Shown here piece by piece: positions 17,075 to 26,512 of a stretch of 64,000 nt of DNA (positions are counted from its first letter, which is position 1; each line of letters begins with the position of its first letter). The stretch comes from Deltaproteobacteria bacterium (GTDB lineage Bacteria; Desulfobacterota; Binatia; HRBIN30; CADEER01). The notes under the pieces were generated by a model. That model made no database searches and had not been told where the DNA came from. It worked only from the letters and a program-made list of their open reading frames with translations. The DNA is taken from NCBI GenBank assembly GCA_029262455.1, contig JAJCZJ010000123.1:1-64000 (forward strand). Direction: 5' to 3'. Made by a program: the position numbers and the translations under genes.

Positions 17075-17865
17075 CCTTTAGGGAGAGAACTAGGGTGCTC
17101 ATCACCGTGATGACGTACCCGCACCCGTCAGACAAGTACACGGAGTTAGTTTGCACTGCCGGAATCACTGAGGCGCGTGAATGGGTTCGGTTGTATCCCG
17201 TCGACTACCGCTATCGTCCCAGAGGGCAGCAGTTCCGCAAGTACCAGTGGATCGAGTTGGATCTTGCCCAGAGCGGAGCAGGTAATGATCAACGTGTCGA
17301 AAGCAGAGAGCCGGATCTCAAGTCCATCAGGGTTCTCGGTCCGCCCTTGACGACAGAGCGCGATTGGCAAGATCGCTGCGAAATCGTCGACGCGATGGAG
17401 CACCGAACGGTCAAACAGCTAAAGGCGCTCTATGACACCGATCGTATCTCCTTGGGAATCGTGAGGCCGACGCGGGTCTTGGACTTGGAGATCCGGAAGG
17501 CGGAGGCAGATTGGAAACCCGCTTGGCAGGGAGTTCTCCAGCAGCTCAACCTGTTCGGGCCACCGCCAAAGCAATTGCGGAAGCTACCCTACACGTTCCA
17601 CTATCACTTTGAGTGCGAAGACAGCGACAAGCCCCACGTGGCGATGATCGAGGATTGGGAACTGGGCGCCTTGTTTCTCAAGGAGGAGGACAGACTAGGA
17701 TCGAAGGAGGCGGCCGCTGAAAGCGTTCGGAAGAAATTCTTGGAGGAGCTCTGCGCGCCAAGCCGAGACACGCGCTTCTTCATGGGTACTCGTTTCCCGT
17801 ACAACACGTGGCTGGTGATTGGTGTGTTTTGGCCGCCCAAGTCTCGACAATGGTCACTGCTGTAG
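17071..17865 (+). CDS. Conserved-looking partner of the DUF488 protein, function unknown
   Basis: The 264-residue product starts at a GTG that shares bases with the DUF488 stop; a GTG at 17095 is an alternative. It begins with a strand-rich module (VLITVMTYPHPSDKYTELVCTAG, EWVRLYPVDYRYRPRGQQFRKYQWIELDL). Charged helical segments follow, then FHYHFECEDSDKPHVAMIEDWELGALFL and a terminal GTRFPYNTWLVIGVFWPP. No transmembrane segment or known catalytic motif is visible. The one-to-one overlap with a DUF488 gene suggests an obligate partner. It could be a nucleic-acid-binding or effector subunit, but no function can be claimed. Confidence 0.75.
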   Translation: MTFRERTRVLITVMTYPHPSDKYTELVCTAGITEAREWVRLYPVDYRYRPRGQQFRKYQWIELDLAQSGAGNDQRVESREPDLKSIRVLGPPLTTERDWQDRCEIVDAMEHRTVKQLKALYDTDRISLGIVRPTRVLDLEIRKAEADWKPAWQGVLQQLNLFGPPPKQLRKLPYTFHYHFECEDSDKPHVAMIEDWELGALFLKEEDRLGSKEAAAESVRKKFLEELCAPSRDTRFFMGTRFPYNTWLVIGVFWPPKSRQWSLL

Positions 17866-18208
17866 CGGCGCGTTCCCGCTCCCCGGGCCTCACGATTCGA
17901 CCGCAGATTCAGACTCCGATTTAGATCCGTCCTGCGACGGCCCGGAGCAGCAATTGCGTTTCCATTCTCTGCTCGCTGGTCGCGCGGTTCCCGAGGCGGG
18001 CCATTCGAGGCATCTTGGCTGAGCGGAGCTGGAGCGAGGGGCTGTCTTCACTTGCAGAAGGCGTTCGGATAAGGAGCAGATTCGACCATGGAGCCAAAGC
18101 CGACAGATGTCCGTCGACCGTCCGCGATCCCAGGTGTCACCAAAAGTGTCCCACGGCGGTCTTGGCTTCCGGCGCACCATCGTCTAAGTCTTCGGAATCC
18201 CAAGGTAT
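17866..18208. other. Gene-free stretch before tRNA-Thr
   Basis: No coding frame here has family features and I recognise no RNA element. The last bases must contain the promoter of the tRNA gene; no strong -35/-10 pair stands out. It is a possible location for an attachment site scar, but no repeat of the tRNA 3' end was found. Confidence 0.3.
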
Positions 18209-18281
18209 GCTGACGTAGCTCAGTTGGTAGAGCAGCTGATTCGTAATCAGCAGGTCAGCGGTTCGACTCCGCTCGTCAGCT
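18209..18281 (+). tRNA. tRNA-Thr (anticodon CGT)
   Basis: The sequence folds as a complete cloverleaf. The acceptor stem GCTGACG pairs with CGTCAGC, the D arm is GCTC-AGTTGGTA-GAGC, and the anticodon arm GCTGA-TTCGTAA-TCAGC has anticodon CGT at 18242-18244. The T arm is AGCGG-TTCGACT-CCGCT, with discriminator T. CGT reads ACG, so the tRNA carries threonine. The CCA tail is not encoded. It is the only tRNA found in the window and is flanked on one side by recombinase genes, a common arrangement because tRNA genes serve as integration sites. Confidence 0.96.
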
Positions 18282-18287
18282 CTTGTG

Positions 18288-18317
18288 AAACCCCCTGCTT
18301 TGGCAGGGGGTTTTGCT
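18288..18317 (+). terminator. Rho-independent terminator after tRNA-Thr
   Basis: A hairpin with stem CCCCCTGC/GCAGGGGG and loop TTTG is flanked by AAA before and TTTTGCTT after. It begins 7 bases after the tRNA and is a textbook intrinsic terminator. Its stem can also end transcription from the convergent helicase gene less efficiently, as AAA/TTTT flank both sides. Confidence 0.85.
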
Positions 18318-18408
18318 TATTTTGGGGCCGGCGTTTGCGGGGACGCTGGTTGGCCGTCCTGCGGACCCGCGGAATCGGCGATACCTGCCCTACGTGTTCA
18401 ACGGTCCG

Positions 18409-21400
18409 CTATCCCGCTGCGATTTTCATTGTTTGGAAGTCCTGGGCTGGGATTGGCGTGCGTAGGTGCCAAATGATTTTCATTGGGCGTTCGTCGGTGT
18501 GTTTCTCGTAGTAGGCCGGGCCTAGAAGCAGGTAGGGGAGAGTTTCTCCTCGTGCGTCTGTTCGGCGTTCGCGTACGAAGAGGAGGACGGTGTTTTCTGC
18601 GTTTGGTCGCGCCTCCATGTAGCGTCGGCCGGTGGTTGTCTCAGGATGGCACGATGGTTGTGTTTCCCAATGGAAGCGCTGGCGCGTGATCGGGTAGTCT
18701 CGGTACAGGGTGGTCGGAGAGTAGTCTTTCGCTGATTTCTCTAGAGTGACGAAGGCGGCGTCGGTGCTGAATTTCTCAATTCTCAGGACGCCCTCGCGAA
18801 TCCGCTTCACTGCGCCCTTTTTGTCGCGTTCGTCGGAGGCCGCCATGATCTCGTCGAGCGTGTACGTTGCGTGCACCCGCAGCGGCAACGACGCTAGCTT
18901 GCCGTCGAGTGGCGCGGCTAGGCGCCTTGATTGGTCGTCCAGGATCTCCAGGAGTGAGCGCAGCTCTTCCATGATGGGCTTGTTGTTCCACAATGCCTGC
19001 CATGCGTCGGACATTTGGTTTAGGGGCTGGCGCATGAAGCCGAGGAGGACGAACAGCATGCGCTGGTACGGGTCGGTGTCGTCGGGCTCGGGTGGTTGCT
19101 GTCCGCGCACGAGCTCTCGCAATCGGCTAAGGCGCGTCGCGTCGTCTATGTGGAGGAGTCGCGCCAGGGCTCGCTCGATGACGGGAGCGTGATCGCCGAC
19201 GACTGGACCGGCGAAGCCTGCTTGACGCCGCAGGTCGGTGAAGCTCTGACCGGATCGGCCGTAGACATCCTCGAGCTCTAGCCCGGTCTCGGCGAGATAC
19301 CTTTGTAGGTTGACGTCTCCGAGTTGCCGCAGGTCGTCGACCAAATTTTGGCGGCCGCGGCCGACTTGTTCGCGGAGGTTTCGCAGTACCGCTTCCTGCG
19401 CCTCGCGCTCGAGGATGATGTTGCATCCGCTGGGAAGACTCGGGAATCCCTCCTTCACCTGGCGCTCAATGCTGCGACGGGTTCCGCCGATGAGCGCGCG
19501 AAAGCGGGTGTCGAAGCGGAACTTGCGATGGGCGTGGCCGATGAAGTCCAAGACCAGACAGCAGTCCTTGTCTGCTTGCCGTCGCAGTCCGCGGCCTAGC
19601 TGTTGGAGGAAGAGTGTCGCGCTTTCGGTCGGGCGCAAGAACAGGATTGTGTCGACCTCCGGCAGATCGACGCCCTCGTTGAACAGGTCGACGCAGAACA
19701 GCACGCGTAGTTTCCCAGAGCGTAGCTCGGCGAGTCGTGCTTTCCGCTCTTCGTCGTCGGTGGTGCCGAGCACGGCGGCAGCGGCGATACCGGCCTCACG
19801 GAATCGTTCGGCCATGAACTCTGCGTGGACAATGTCGACGCAGAACCCGAGCGCGCGCATGGTTTGAACGTCGGTGACCTTGTCGTGCACCTCCTGCAGG
19901 ACGCGCTTGGCTACGAAATCGTGCCCGGTGTAGACGCTGCGCAGCTCGTCAATGTTGTAGCGGCCGCGCACCCACCTGACGTGATTCAGGTCGGGGCCGC
20001 GCAGGCCGAAGTAGTGAAATGGCGACAGGAGTTGTTGCTCAAGTGCTCTCCATAGGCGGAGCTCGGACGCGATTCGACCGTCGAACCAATCGAGGATGCT
20101 CTTGCCGTCGGTTCGTTCAGGCGTCGCGGTGAGGCCGAGGAGAATCTTGGGCTTCAGGTGGCCGAGCAGTCGCTCGTAGGACGGCGCGGCGGCGTGGTGG
20201 AACTCGTCGACGATCACGACGTCGTAGGCGTCGGGAGCGACCTTCGCCAATTGTTCGGCGTTGAGGGATTGAACGCTGGCGAATACGTGCTCGCCTTCGA
20301 TGGGGCGCGCGCCCTGGTAGAGGGCCTCGCCGAACGAGCCGTCTCGTAGTGCAATACGAAAAGTCGCGCGGCTCTGATCGAGAATCTCGCGCCGGTGCGC
20401 GACGAAGAGGAGAGAGCGCATCCCCGCTTGTTTCAATCGAACGTAGTCCAGTGCGGCGACGATGGTCTTTCCGGTTCCTGTAGCGGCCACGACCAAATTG
20501 CGGTTGTGACCGCGCTCGCGCTCGGCGGTGAGCTCGTCGAGCATGATCTGTTGATGCGGCCTCGGTGTGATCTCGAGGTGCGGCAGGATTGTTGTGGAGT
20601 CAGGCCGATCGCTTTTTAGGGCGCGGTCGAGATCGATTGCGTCGGTTTCGGGGTCATAGTTGCAGAACTCGGGCTCGGCCCAGTATTGGTCGAAGGTCGT
20701 AGCGAACTTTTCGAGGATCGCGCCGTTGTCGACCTGGGAGAGCCGAACGTTCCACTCCAGTCCGTCGAGCAGTGCGGCGCTCGATAGATTCGATGATCCG
20801 ATCATCGCGGTCGAGAATCCGGTCTCTCGGTGGAACAGCCATGCCTTGGCGTGGAGGCGGGTTCGACTCTTGTCGTAGCTGATCTTCACCTGGGCGCCGA
20901 GGCGCACGAGTTCATCGACGACGCGACGCTCGGTCGAGCCGGCGTAGACGGTCGTGATGACGCGCAGGCCACCGGGATGGCGGTTGAGAAAGGCTTCGAG
21001 TGGCTCGCGAATGATGCGAAGTCCACTCCATCTGAGGAAGGCGCAGAGGAGACCGACGCGATTTGCGGAGGCCAACTCGAGCCGAATCTCGGAGCCGAAG
21101 GCACGGTCGTGATGTGATCCGGTTACGAGATCGCTCGCCGACAACGGTGTCGCCGGGCGCTCTGGTGCTTGGGGCGATGCCAGTTTGCCGCTGGGGGCAG
21201 GGAGAATCGCCAGCAACTTGCGAGCGGTCTCGGAGAGTTCGTCGCCGGCGCGCCCGCCAGCCGTTCCGGCTTCGGCTGCGAGCAGGGCGACGATCTGATT
21301 TGCCAAGGCAATCTGCCGCGCCAGCCGTTCGTGATCTTTGCCGCGGAAAGAGGTGAGGGCTGATTGGATTCTCTCGAACAGCAAGCGACCGATCTCGACG

Positions 21401-21534
21401 GGCGCGTGGCTCGGATCCAGATCCGCAAGCTGACTCCGCCCCTCGCCGAGGTCGGCAAGGGCCCGTTCCAGAGACGTAGTTAGCGGCGATTCGTATAGGC
21501 CCGGAGCCAGGGATTTGTCGGAGGACGTGGTCAC
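18409..21534 (-). CDS. PLD-nuclease/SF2 helicase/DUF3427 protein
   Basis: The 1041-residue product starts at a GTG. After a roughly 130-residue helical lead it has a phospholipase-D-like nuclease domain (about 140-290) with His228-x-Lys230 (RLHAKAWLF) and GSSNLSSAAL near 246-255. An SF2 DEAD/DEAH helicase follows: Walker A ATGTGKT (351-357), DEFH (443-446), TAT (469-471) and motif VI QQLGRGLRR (644-652). The C-terminal third corresponds to DUF3427 (YSPTTLYRDYPITRQRFHWETQ, TVLLFVRERR, YLLLGPAYY). Such proteins probably translocate on and cleave nucleic acid, and relatives are frequent in defence-rich regions. Only one HxK motif is seen, so active sites would form by dimerisation. It lies next to tRNA-Thr on the strand opposite the recombinase genes. 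Confidence 0.9.
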   Translation of the reverse strand: MTTSSDKSLAPGLYESPLTTSLERALADLGEGRSQLADLDPSHAPVEIGRLLFERIQSALTSFRGKDHERLARQIALANQIVALLAAEAGTAGGRAGDELSETARKLLAILPAPSGKLASPQAPERPATPLSASDLVTGSHHDRAFGSEIRLELASANRVGLLCAFLRWSGLRIIREPLEAFLNRHPGGLRVITTVYAGSTERRVVDELVRLGAQVKISYDKSRTRLHAKAWLFHRETGFSTAMIGSSNLSSAALLDGLEWNVRLSQVDNGAILEKFATTFDQYWAEPEFCNYDPETDAIDLDRALKSDRPDSTTILPHLEITPRPHQQIMLDELTAERERGHNRNLVVAATGTGKTIVAALDYVRLKQAGMRSLLFVAHRREILDQSRATFRIALRDGSFGEALYQGARPIEGEHVFASVQSLNAEQLAKVAPDAYDVVIVDEFHHAAAPSYERLLGHLKPKILLGLTATPERTDGKSILDWFDGRIASELRLWRALEQQLLSPFHYFGLRGPDLNHVRWVRGRYNIDELRSVYTGHDFVAKRVLQEVHDKVTDVQTMRALGFCVDIVHAEFMAERFREAGIAAAAVLGTTDDEERKARLAELRSGKLRVLFCVDLFNEGVDLPEVDTILFLRPTESATLFLQQLGRGLRRQADKDCCLVLDFIGHAHRKFRFDTRFRALIGGTRRSIERQVKEGFPSLPSGCNIILEREAQEAVLRNLREQVGRGRQNLVDDLRQLGDVNLQRYLAETGLELEDVYGRSGQSFTDLRRQAGFAGPVVGDHAPVIERALARLLHIDDATRLSRLRELVRGQQPPEPDDTDPYQRMLFVLLGFMRQPLNQMSDAWQALWNNKPIMEELRSLLEILDDQSRRLAAPLDGKLASLPLRVHATYTLDEIMAASDERDKKGAVKRIREGVLRIEKFSTDAAFVTLEKSAKDYSPTTLYRDYPITRQRFHWETQPSCHPETTTGRRYMEARPNAENTVLLFVRERRTDARGETLPYLLLGPAYYEKHTDERPMKIIWHLRTPIPAQDFQTMKIAAG

Positions 21535-21818
21535 CGCGCAAGACGATGCGCCATTCGGGGGGCAGATTCCAGGCTCGGAGCTACTGTTCGGTGGTATCCC
21601 TGTTGGGAAGTTCTGGCTTGGGATGATCTATGGGACGTTGTCCGGCGCGTTGTTCGTGGCGCGACCGTGGAAGTGGTCGCCGTCGATCTATCGCAGTTGG
21701 TCGCATGCTGGGCGATATCTCTTCAACAACGCCTCTGTCCGTGTTTCCGCTTACACCGAGATCTGTTGCTTCCTTCAGGCGCGGCGATCTCCTAGGGTTT
21801 GATTTTTTGACGGGGGTA

Positions 21819-24428
21819 ATGATGCGACTCGCGACGATTCTTAGAGTGTCTGCGCTGGCTGTTTGTGTGTTGGTTTCGGCTCTGCCGATGATTGCCTCGG
21901 GGCAGGACTGTCCAGGTGACTGCGACGGCGATGGGCGTGTGGCGATCGGGGAGCTGGTCAGGGGGGTCAATATCGCCCTCGGTCGGGCTGCGATCGATAG
22001 CTGCCCGGTGTTCGACGTCGATGTCAGCGGGAGCGTTTCGGTGGCGGAGCTGATTCGTGCAGTCAATGCCGCGCTCATCGGTTGTCCGGTGGTAGCCGGG
22101 GTGGTTGTCCAAGCGCCGTCCGCCGACTTTGTCCTTGCCGCCGGTACGGTGCAGGTGGTCATTGCATTCCCCGATGGCACCGACTCCGACTCGATTGTCG
22201 TGGAGCTGGATGGCACCGACGTGACTGATCTGGTTTCTGTGCGGTCTCCGCGCGGCGGCGGATCGGGTCTGATCGCCGAGGGGGAGATCCCCGATGTCGC
22301 CGGCGGTGTGCATACCTTGGCGGTGCGCGCGGACGTTGGTGGTGAAACGCTGGAGGATCGTGTGGAGTTCCGCACGATTGCTCTTAGCACCGGTTCTGAA
22401 TGTGACATATTGAACAACGCCGAGTGCCTGCTGCCGTACCCCTCTTCGTGGTTCGAGACACCGGTCGCCCGCGATGATGGTAACCCGATCGAGGTGCAGT
22501 TTCCCCAGATCGGTATTCCGATCGTCAATGGGCCGGAGATCCCGGTCGATATCCTGAGCGGGCTTGATGGCTTCAGTCCGACGGTTCAGATTCTCATGCA
22601 CTTTCCGCAAGGGGTGGATCCGGAGCTGTCCGACGCCGCTCGGCTCTTGGCGCCTGAAGATCCTGGGCCGCCTTGGATCGATACACGTACCTACGACGGT
22701 CGCTCCCTCGATGCCGACAGTCCGACGATTCTTGTCGATGCTGACACTGGCGAGCGCGTGCTGCACTACATTGAGAACGATGCGCACGCCGCTGGCGACC
22801 TGGCGCGCCAGACTCTGATCATGCGTCCGGCGGAGAGCCTCATCCCGGGGCATCGCTATATCGTCGCGATGCGCGATCTGCGCGATGCTGCGGGCGATCC
22901 AGTCATTGCCGAACCGGCGTTCGAAGTCCTCCGCGATCAGCTGCGTACGACGATCAGCGCGCTCGCAGCACGTGGTGCTAGGCTTGGGCCGGTTCTTGAT
23001 CGGCTCACCGAGTTGGGCGTCGCGCGTGAAGATCTAGTGCTCGCGTTCGACTTCACCGTGCAGAGCGAGCGCAATCTGACGCGCCTGATGCTATCCATGC
23101 GCGACCAGGCGTACGAGTGGCTCGACGGGGTTGCCGCCGGAACGGTGCAGACATTCACGGTCGATGAGGTGATTGATCACGACTGCCTCGAAGAAGGGCA
23201 GGTGGTTTGGCGCGACGTCTCGGGTACTTATCGCAGTCCGTTGTTTCTCGATGCTGTTCCGACATCTGATGGTGTTCAGTTCATCAACGGTTTCCCGGGA
23301 GGTAGCGCCGAGCAAAACGGCTTCATGGATGCGCCCTTCGATATCTCGATTCCGTGCAGCTCGTTTCGTGCTGAAGTGTCTTATCCGATCGTGCTCGGGC
23401 ACGGCTTGTTTGGTACCGGCCGATCGATGACGAGGGGGATCCCCGGACTTGCCGGATCTGTGGATGAATGGAAGTACATCGCCGGCGCCACTGACTGGCG
23501 CGGGCTTTCCGGTCCTGATCTCGGCTGGCTCGTGACTCGCGTGATCGGCGCTGGTTCGAGTGAGTTGCAAAACTTCGCTGCGCTACCAGACCGACTCAAA
23601 CAAGGAATGCTCAATACCCTCGTACTGGCGCGGATGATGAAGCTCGGGTTGTTCAATCGTGACGCCGCGTTTCAGATCGAAGACCGCGGCGTTTTTCCGG
23701 GGGCTGAGGAGGAGATGTTCTACTACGGCATCAGTCTGGGCGGCATCATGGGCACCTGGCTGTCGGCGCTGACCCCGGACGTGGAGCGCTTTGGGCTCGA
23801 TGTGCCGTCGATCAACTTTGCCTGCTTGCTCCAGAGGTCGACGCAGTTCGGCAGATTTCAGGACTTGCTGGTTGGCGTCGGTCTAACCGATCCGATGCAG
23901 ACAGTCCTCGGCGTGCAGTTGTTACATGAGATTTGGGTGAGCTCTGAGCCCGCAGGTTATGCGCGCCACATTACGACCGATCCGCTTCCCGGCTCGGGTC
24001 CTGCCAAACGGATCCTGATGACGCCGGCTTGGCTCGACAAGCAAGTTTCGAATCAGTGTACCGAAGCGTCGGCGCGAACCCTCGGTTTGTCCAACTTGGC
24101 CGACGGCTCGATCCTCTCTGGTTTGCAGGGAATTCCCGATCAGGCGGGACCGCTGGACTCAGCGTACGTCATGTACGACACCGGTTCGTTCGACCTCTTC
24201 GATCCGGAGCATCAGGAGTTCATTCCACCTCTGGCCAACTTGATCCCGAGCGGCGTCTGCGATCCGCACGGAGCGCGGCCGCGCATCCCGGCTTCGATCA
24301 TGCAGTTGGTCAACTTCCTGCAGCCGGGCGGGGTCGTCGAGAACTTCTGCAACGGCTTGTGCGACGCCGGGGATGCCAGTGAATGGGACCTGTCGCGGGC
24401 GATGCCGTGTGACCCGTTGGCGAATTGA
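21819..24428 (+). CDS. Secreted esterase/lipase-like alpha/beta hydrolase with dockerin-like doublet
   Basis: The ATG at 21819 begins a clear signal peptide (cleavage near ASG/QDC), giving 869 residues. Residues about 30-88 are two dockerin-like calcium loops, DCDGDGRVAIGELVRGVNIAL and DVDVSGSVSVAELIRAVNAAL, each with a Cys. A strand-rich Ig-like region follows, then an alpha/beta hydrolase-type domain with VLGHGLFGTG (about 525-534) and nucleophile elbow GISLGG (Ser639). The block LLPYPSSWFETPVARDDGNP and the spacing suggest a large extracellular esterase or lipase. Acid and base residues could not be placed with confidence. No cohesin gene is visible, so the doublet more likely has a structural or surface role. 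The gene stands alone, divergent from the helicase gene. Confidence 0.8.
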   Translation: MMRLATILRVSALAVCVLVSALPMIASGQDCPGDCDGDGRVAIGELVRGVNIALGRAAIDSCPVFDVDVSGSVSVAELIRAVNAALIGCPVVAGVVVQAPSADFVLAAGTVQVVIAFPDGTDSDSIVVELDGTDVTDLVSVRSPRGGGSGLIAEGEIPDVAGGVHTLAVRADVGGETLEDRVEFRTIALSTGSECDILNNAECLLPYPSSWFETPVARDDGNPIEVQFPQIGIPIVNGPEIPVDILSGLDGFSPTVQILMHFPQGVDPELSDAARLLAPEDPGPPWIDTRTYDGRSLDADSPTILVDADTGERVLHYIENDAHAAGDLARQTLIMRPAESLIPGHRYIVAMRDLRDAAGDPVIAEPAFEVLRDQLRTTISALAARGARLGPVLDRLTELGVAREDLVLAFDFTVQSERNLTRLMLSMRDQAYEWLDGVAAGTVQTFTVDEVIDHDCLEEGQVVWRDVSGTYRSPLFLDAVPTSDGVQFINGFPGGSAEQNGFMDAPFDISIPCSSFRAEVSYPIVLGHGLFGTGRSMTRGIPGLAGSVDEWKYIAGATDWRGLSGPDLGWLVTRVIGAGSSELQNFAALPDRLKQGMLNTLVLARMMKLGLFNRDAAFQIEDRGVFPGAEEEMFYYGISLGGIMGTWLSALTPDVERFGLDVPSINFACLLQRSTQFGRFQDLLVGVGLTDPMQTVLGVQLLHEIWVSSEPAGYARHITTDPLPGSGPAKRILMTPAWLDKQVSNQCTEASARTLGLSNLADGSILSGLQGIPDQAGPLDSAYVMYDTGSFDLFDPEHQEFIPPLANLIPSGVCDPHGARPRIPASIMQLVNFLQPGGVVENFCNGLCDAGDASEWDLSRAMPCDPLAN

Positions 24429-24884
24429 TGAGCTGCTAGGTTCTGGATCGTTCGCTCGTTGCAATCGTCGGCGAGCGATCGGCGGCCGTGCCAGGGCACG
24501 ACGACGAAGTCATCTCTGGCATCGTTCGAGGAGGAGGCCGGCAGGGGCGTCGAGGGCGGTCGAATATTGTGACGAATCAATGGTTCAGGACACTAGGACT
24601 CATGCTGGAATACTGATCGAACGTCCGCGCCACCGAGGGGTTGGAAAACTCCGACTGCTTTTGTCGGGGGTATTGCTCTTTGGAGGTGGCCGGGGTCTTG
24701 CCGTGGCAGCGGCGGGGCATTGCGGAGTTGCGAGGTAGTGGGGAACGTGTCAGATGGGGGCGTTGCGCAGGAATGCCCAAACGGTCATCGCGATGATCTC
24801 CTGTGTGTTGTTGCTCGATCTGTTTCGCCAGCGTATTTGCGAGCGCCCGGGACTTGGGCTGGGCAGAAAGGACAGCAGTTGACC
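24429..24884. other. Gene-free stretch between esterase and PQQ dehydrogenase genes
   Basis: No supported gene or RNA is seen. A short hairpin CCGACTGCTTTTGTCGG lies near 24650 and may act as a weak terminator or processing site. The frame of the next gene is open through part of this region but lacks coding character before its signal peptide. Confidence 0.3.
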
Positions 24885-26270
24885 ATGTACACAACTCTGC
24901 GTCCGGCCGCGATGACGGTCACGACCTTGGGACTTCTCGGTTCCCTTTTCGCAGTCGGTTGTTCGAGCTCCGACGACGCGGCGCCCACGGGTGGAAGTGC
25001 AACGCCGACGCGTCAAGTCGCGCCCTCTGCAACTCAGTCGCCTATGGCGACAGGGACAGCAGGAATCTCGACACCGAGCCCGACACCGACACCGATGCTG
25101 CCTGGGCCGCCGTGCTTGGTCGACGTCGGGGCGCCGGTACCGCCGTTGGATCCCTGCACCGAAACAGCCGGATCCGCGCCGAGCGGGGTCTCCCTTCAGC
25201 CCGTCGCCACCGGCTTGAGGCGCCCTGTCGGGATCGCGTCTCCACCGAACGATGCCTCGAGGCTGTTTGTTGTCAGTCAGGACGGTCATATCCAGATTAT
25301 CGAGAACGGACTCGTCATGCCGAATCCGTTTCTGGATCTTCGCGCACGCACGAATGCCGTCCAGGAGCGCGGCCTACTCGGGTTGGTCTTCCATCCCGAC
25401 TTCGCTCTCAACGGAACATTTTTCGTCAACTACACCAACGAAGAAGATGCCAACGTCATCTCCCGTTGGCGCGTCTCGGACGACCCGAGTACTGCCGATG
25501 CGGATAGCGAGGAAATCATCTTGGTCATCGAGCAGCCCTCGGTCATTCACAATGCCGGGCAGTTGGCTTTCGGTCCCGACGGGTTCATCTATATCGGTGT
25601 CGGCGACGGTGGCCCCGGAGGCGACCCTTCGCGAACGGCCCAAGACCTCAGCCAATTGCTGGGAAAGATTCTCCGCATCGACGTTGATTCTGCGCGCCCA
25701 TACGCGATCCCCGACGACAATCCGTTCGTCGGGATCGAAGGAGCGAGGGCCGAGATCTGGTCGTACGGATTTCGCAACCCGTGGCGCTTCTCGTTCGATC
25801 GCGAAACCGGAGAGATGTATATCGCCGACGTGGGTGAGACGGGTCGGGAAGAAGTCACCGTCCAGCCGACTGGGTGCGGCGGCTTGAATTTTGGCTGGAG
25901 TATTTTCGAAGGAACACTCTGTCGGTTGAGGATGGATTGCGGCCTCGCTGACCTGGTTCCGCCAACCCTAGAGTACGACCGAGCAGGCCAGGGCGCTTCC
26001 ATCACAGGCGGCTTCGTGTATCGCGGCTGCGCGATCCCGGAGTTGCGCGGAACTTACTTCTACGCGGACTTCGTGCAGGGATTCGTTCGCAGTTTTGTTT
26101 TCGTCGGCGGCGAGGTGCTCGACGAGCGCGATTGGACCGATGAACTCATCCCGGAGGGAGAGGTCGCCATCGGGCGGATCTCGAGCTTCGGCGAAGATGC
26201 GAATGGCGAGATGTACATCTGCGAGATCGGTGGAACGGTTTACCGACTCAGCCCCTCGCCGAGTCCATGA
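24885..26270 (+). CDS. PQQ-dependent sugar dehydrogenase-like lipoprotein
   Basis: The ATG at 24885 starts a 461-residue product with a lipoprotein signal (LFAVGC) followed by SSSDD and a Thr/Pro-rich linker (about 35-80). The remainder is a glucose/sorbosone-dehydrogenase (GSDH) six-bladed propeller: GLRRPVGIASPP, RGLLGLVFHPDF, IHNAGQLAFGPDG with likely catalytic His222, YIGVGDGGPGGDP, QDLSQLLGKILRID, IWSYGFRNPWRFSFD and GGLNFGWSIFEG. These motifs bind PQQ and calcium in soluble aldose dehydrogenases. The expected role is periplasmic or surface sugar or aldehyde oxidation feeding electrons to the envelope. The gene is monocistronic and convergent with the vapBC pair. Confidence 0.88.
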   Translation: MYTTLRPAAMTVTTLGLLGSLFAVGCSSSDDAAPTGGSATPTRQVAPSATQSPMATGTAGISTPSPTPTPMLPGPPCLVDVGAPVPPLDPCTETAGSAPSGVSLQPVATGLRRPVGIASPPNDASRLFVVSQDGHIQIIENGLVMPNPFLDLRARTNAVQERGLLGLVFHPDFALNGTFFVNYTNEEDANVISRWRVSDDPSTADADSEEIILVIEQPSVIHNAGQLAFGPDGFIYIGVGDGGPGGDPSRTAQDLSQLLGKILRIDVDSARPYAIPDDNPFVGIEGARAEIWSYGFRNPWRFSFDRETGEMYIADVGETGREEVTVQPTGCGGLNFGWSIFEGTLCRLRMDCGLADLVPPTLEYDRAGQGASITGGFVYRGCAIPELRGTYFYADFVQGFVRSFVFVGGEVLDERDWTDELIPEGEVAIGRISSFGEDANGEMYICEIGGTVYRLSPSPSP

Positions 26271-26512
26271 CCTTCCGGCTGGGGAGACGTTCACGAGACG
26301 GTTTTCCAACCGCGGCCCAAGAAACGGTACCGGGAATGCGCCGAGACTGACCTGCTGCAGCCCGGAGGCAAAGGCTACGGCCGCGGGCCGGCTTTCTGAA
26401 TCCAGTGCGCTAGGTCGTGCTTGTTTCGGCTCCGGACGGATTGAATTTGCTCCGCCGATCAATCGGCGACCGCAAACAGCGCTTCGCCAACTCCACCGCA
26501 CCCCTTTCGCGA

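Noticed and set aside
14820-18281. Integration of an element into the tRNA-Thr 3' end with a duplicated att site
   Set aside because: The tRNA is complete, but I could not find a second copy of its 3' end near the integrase or upstream, so ends of an element cannot be drawn.
21581-22853. Overlapping minus-strand frames at the start of the esterase gene
   Set aside because: They run antisense to the signal peptide and calcium-loop repeats; the products are low-complexity Thr/Arg-rich.
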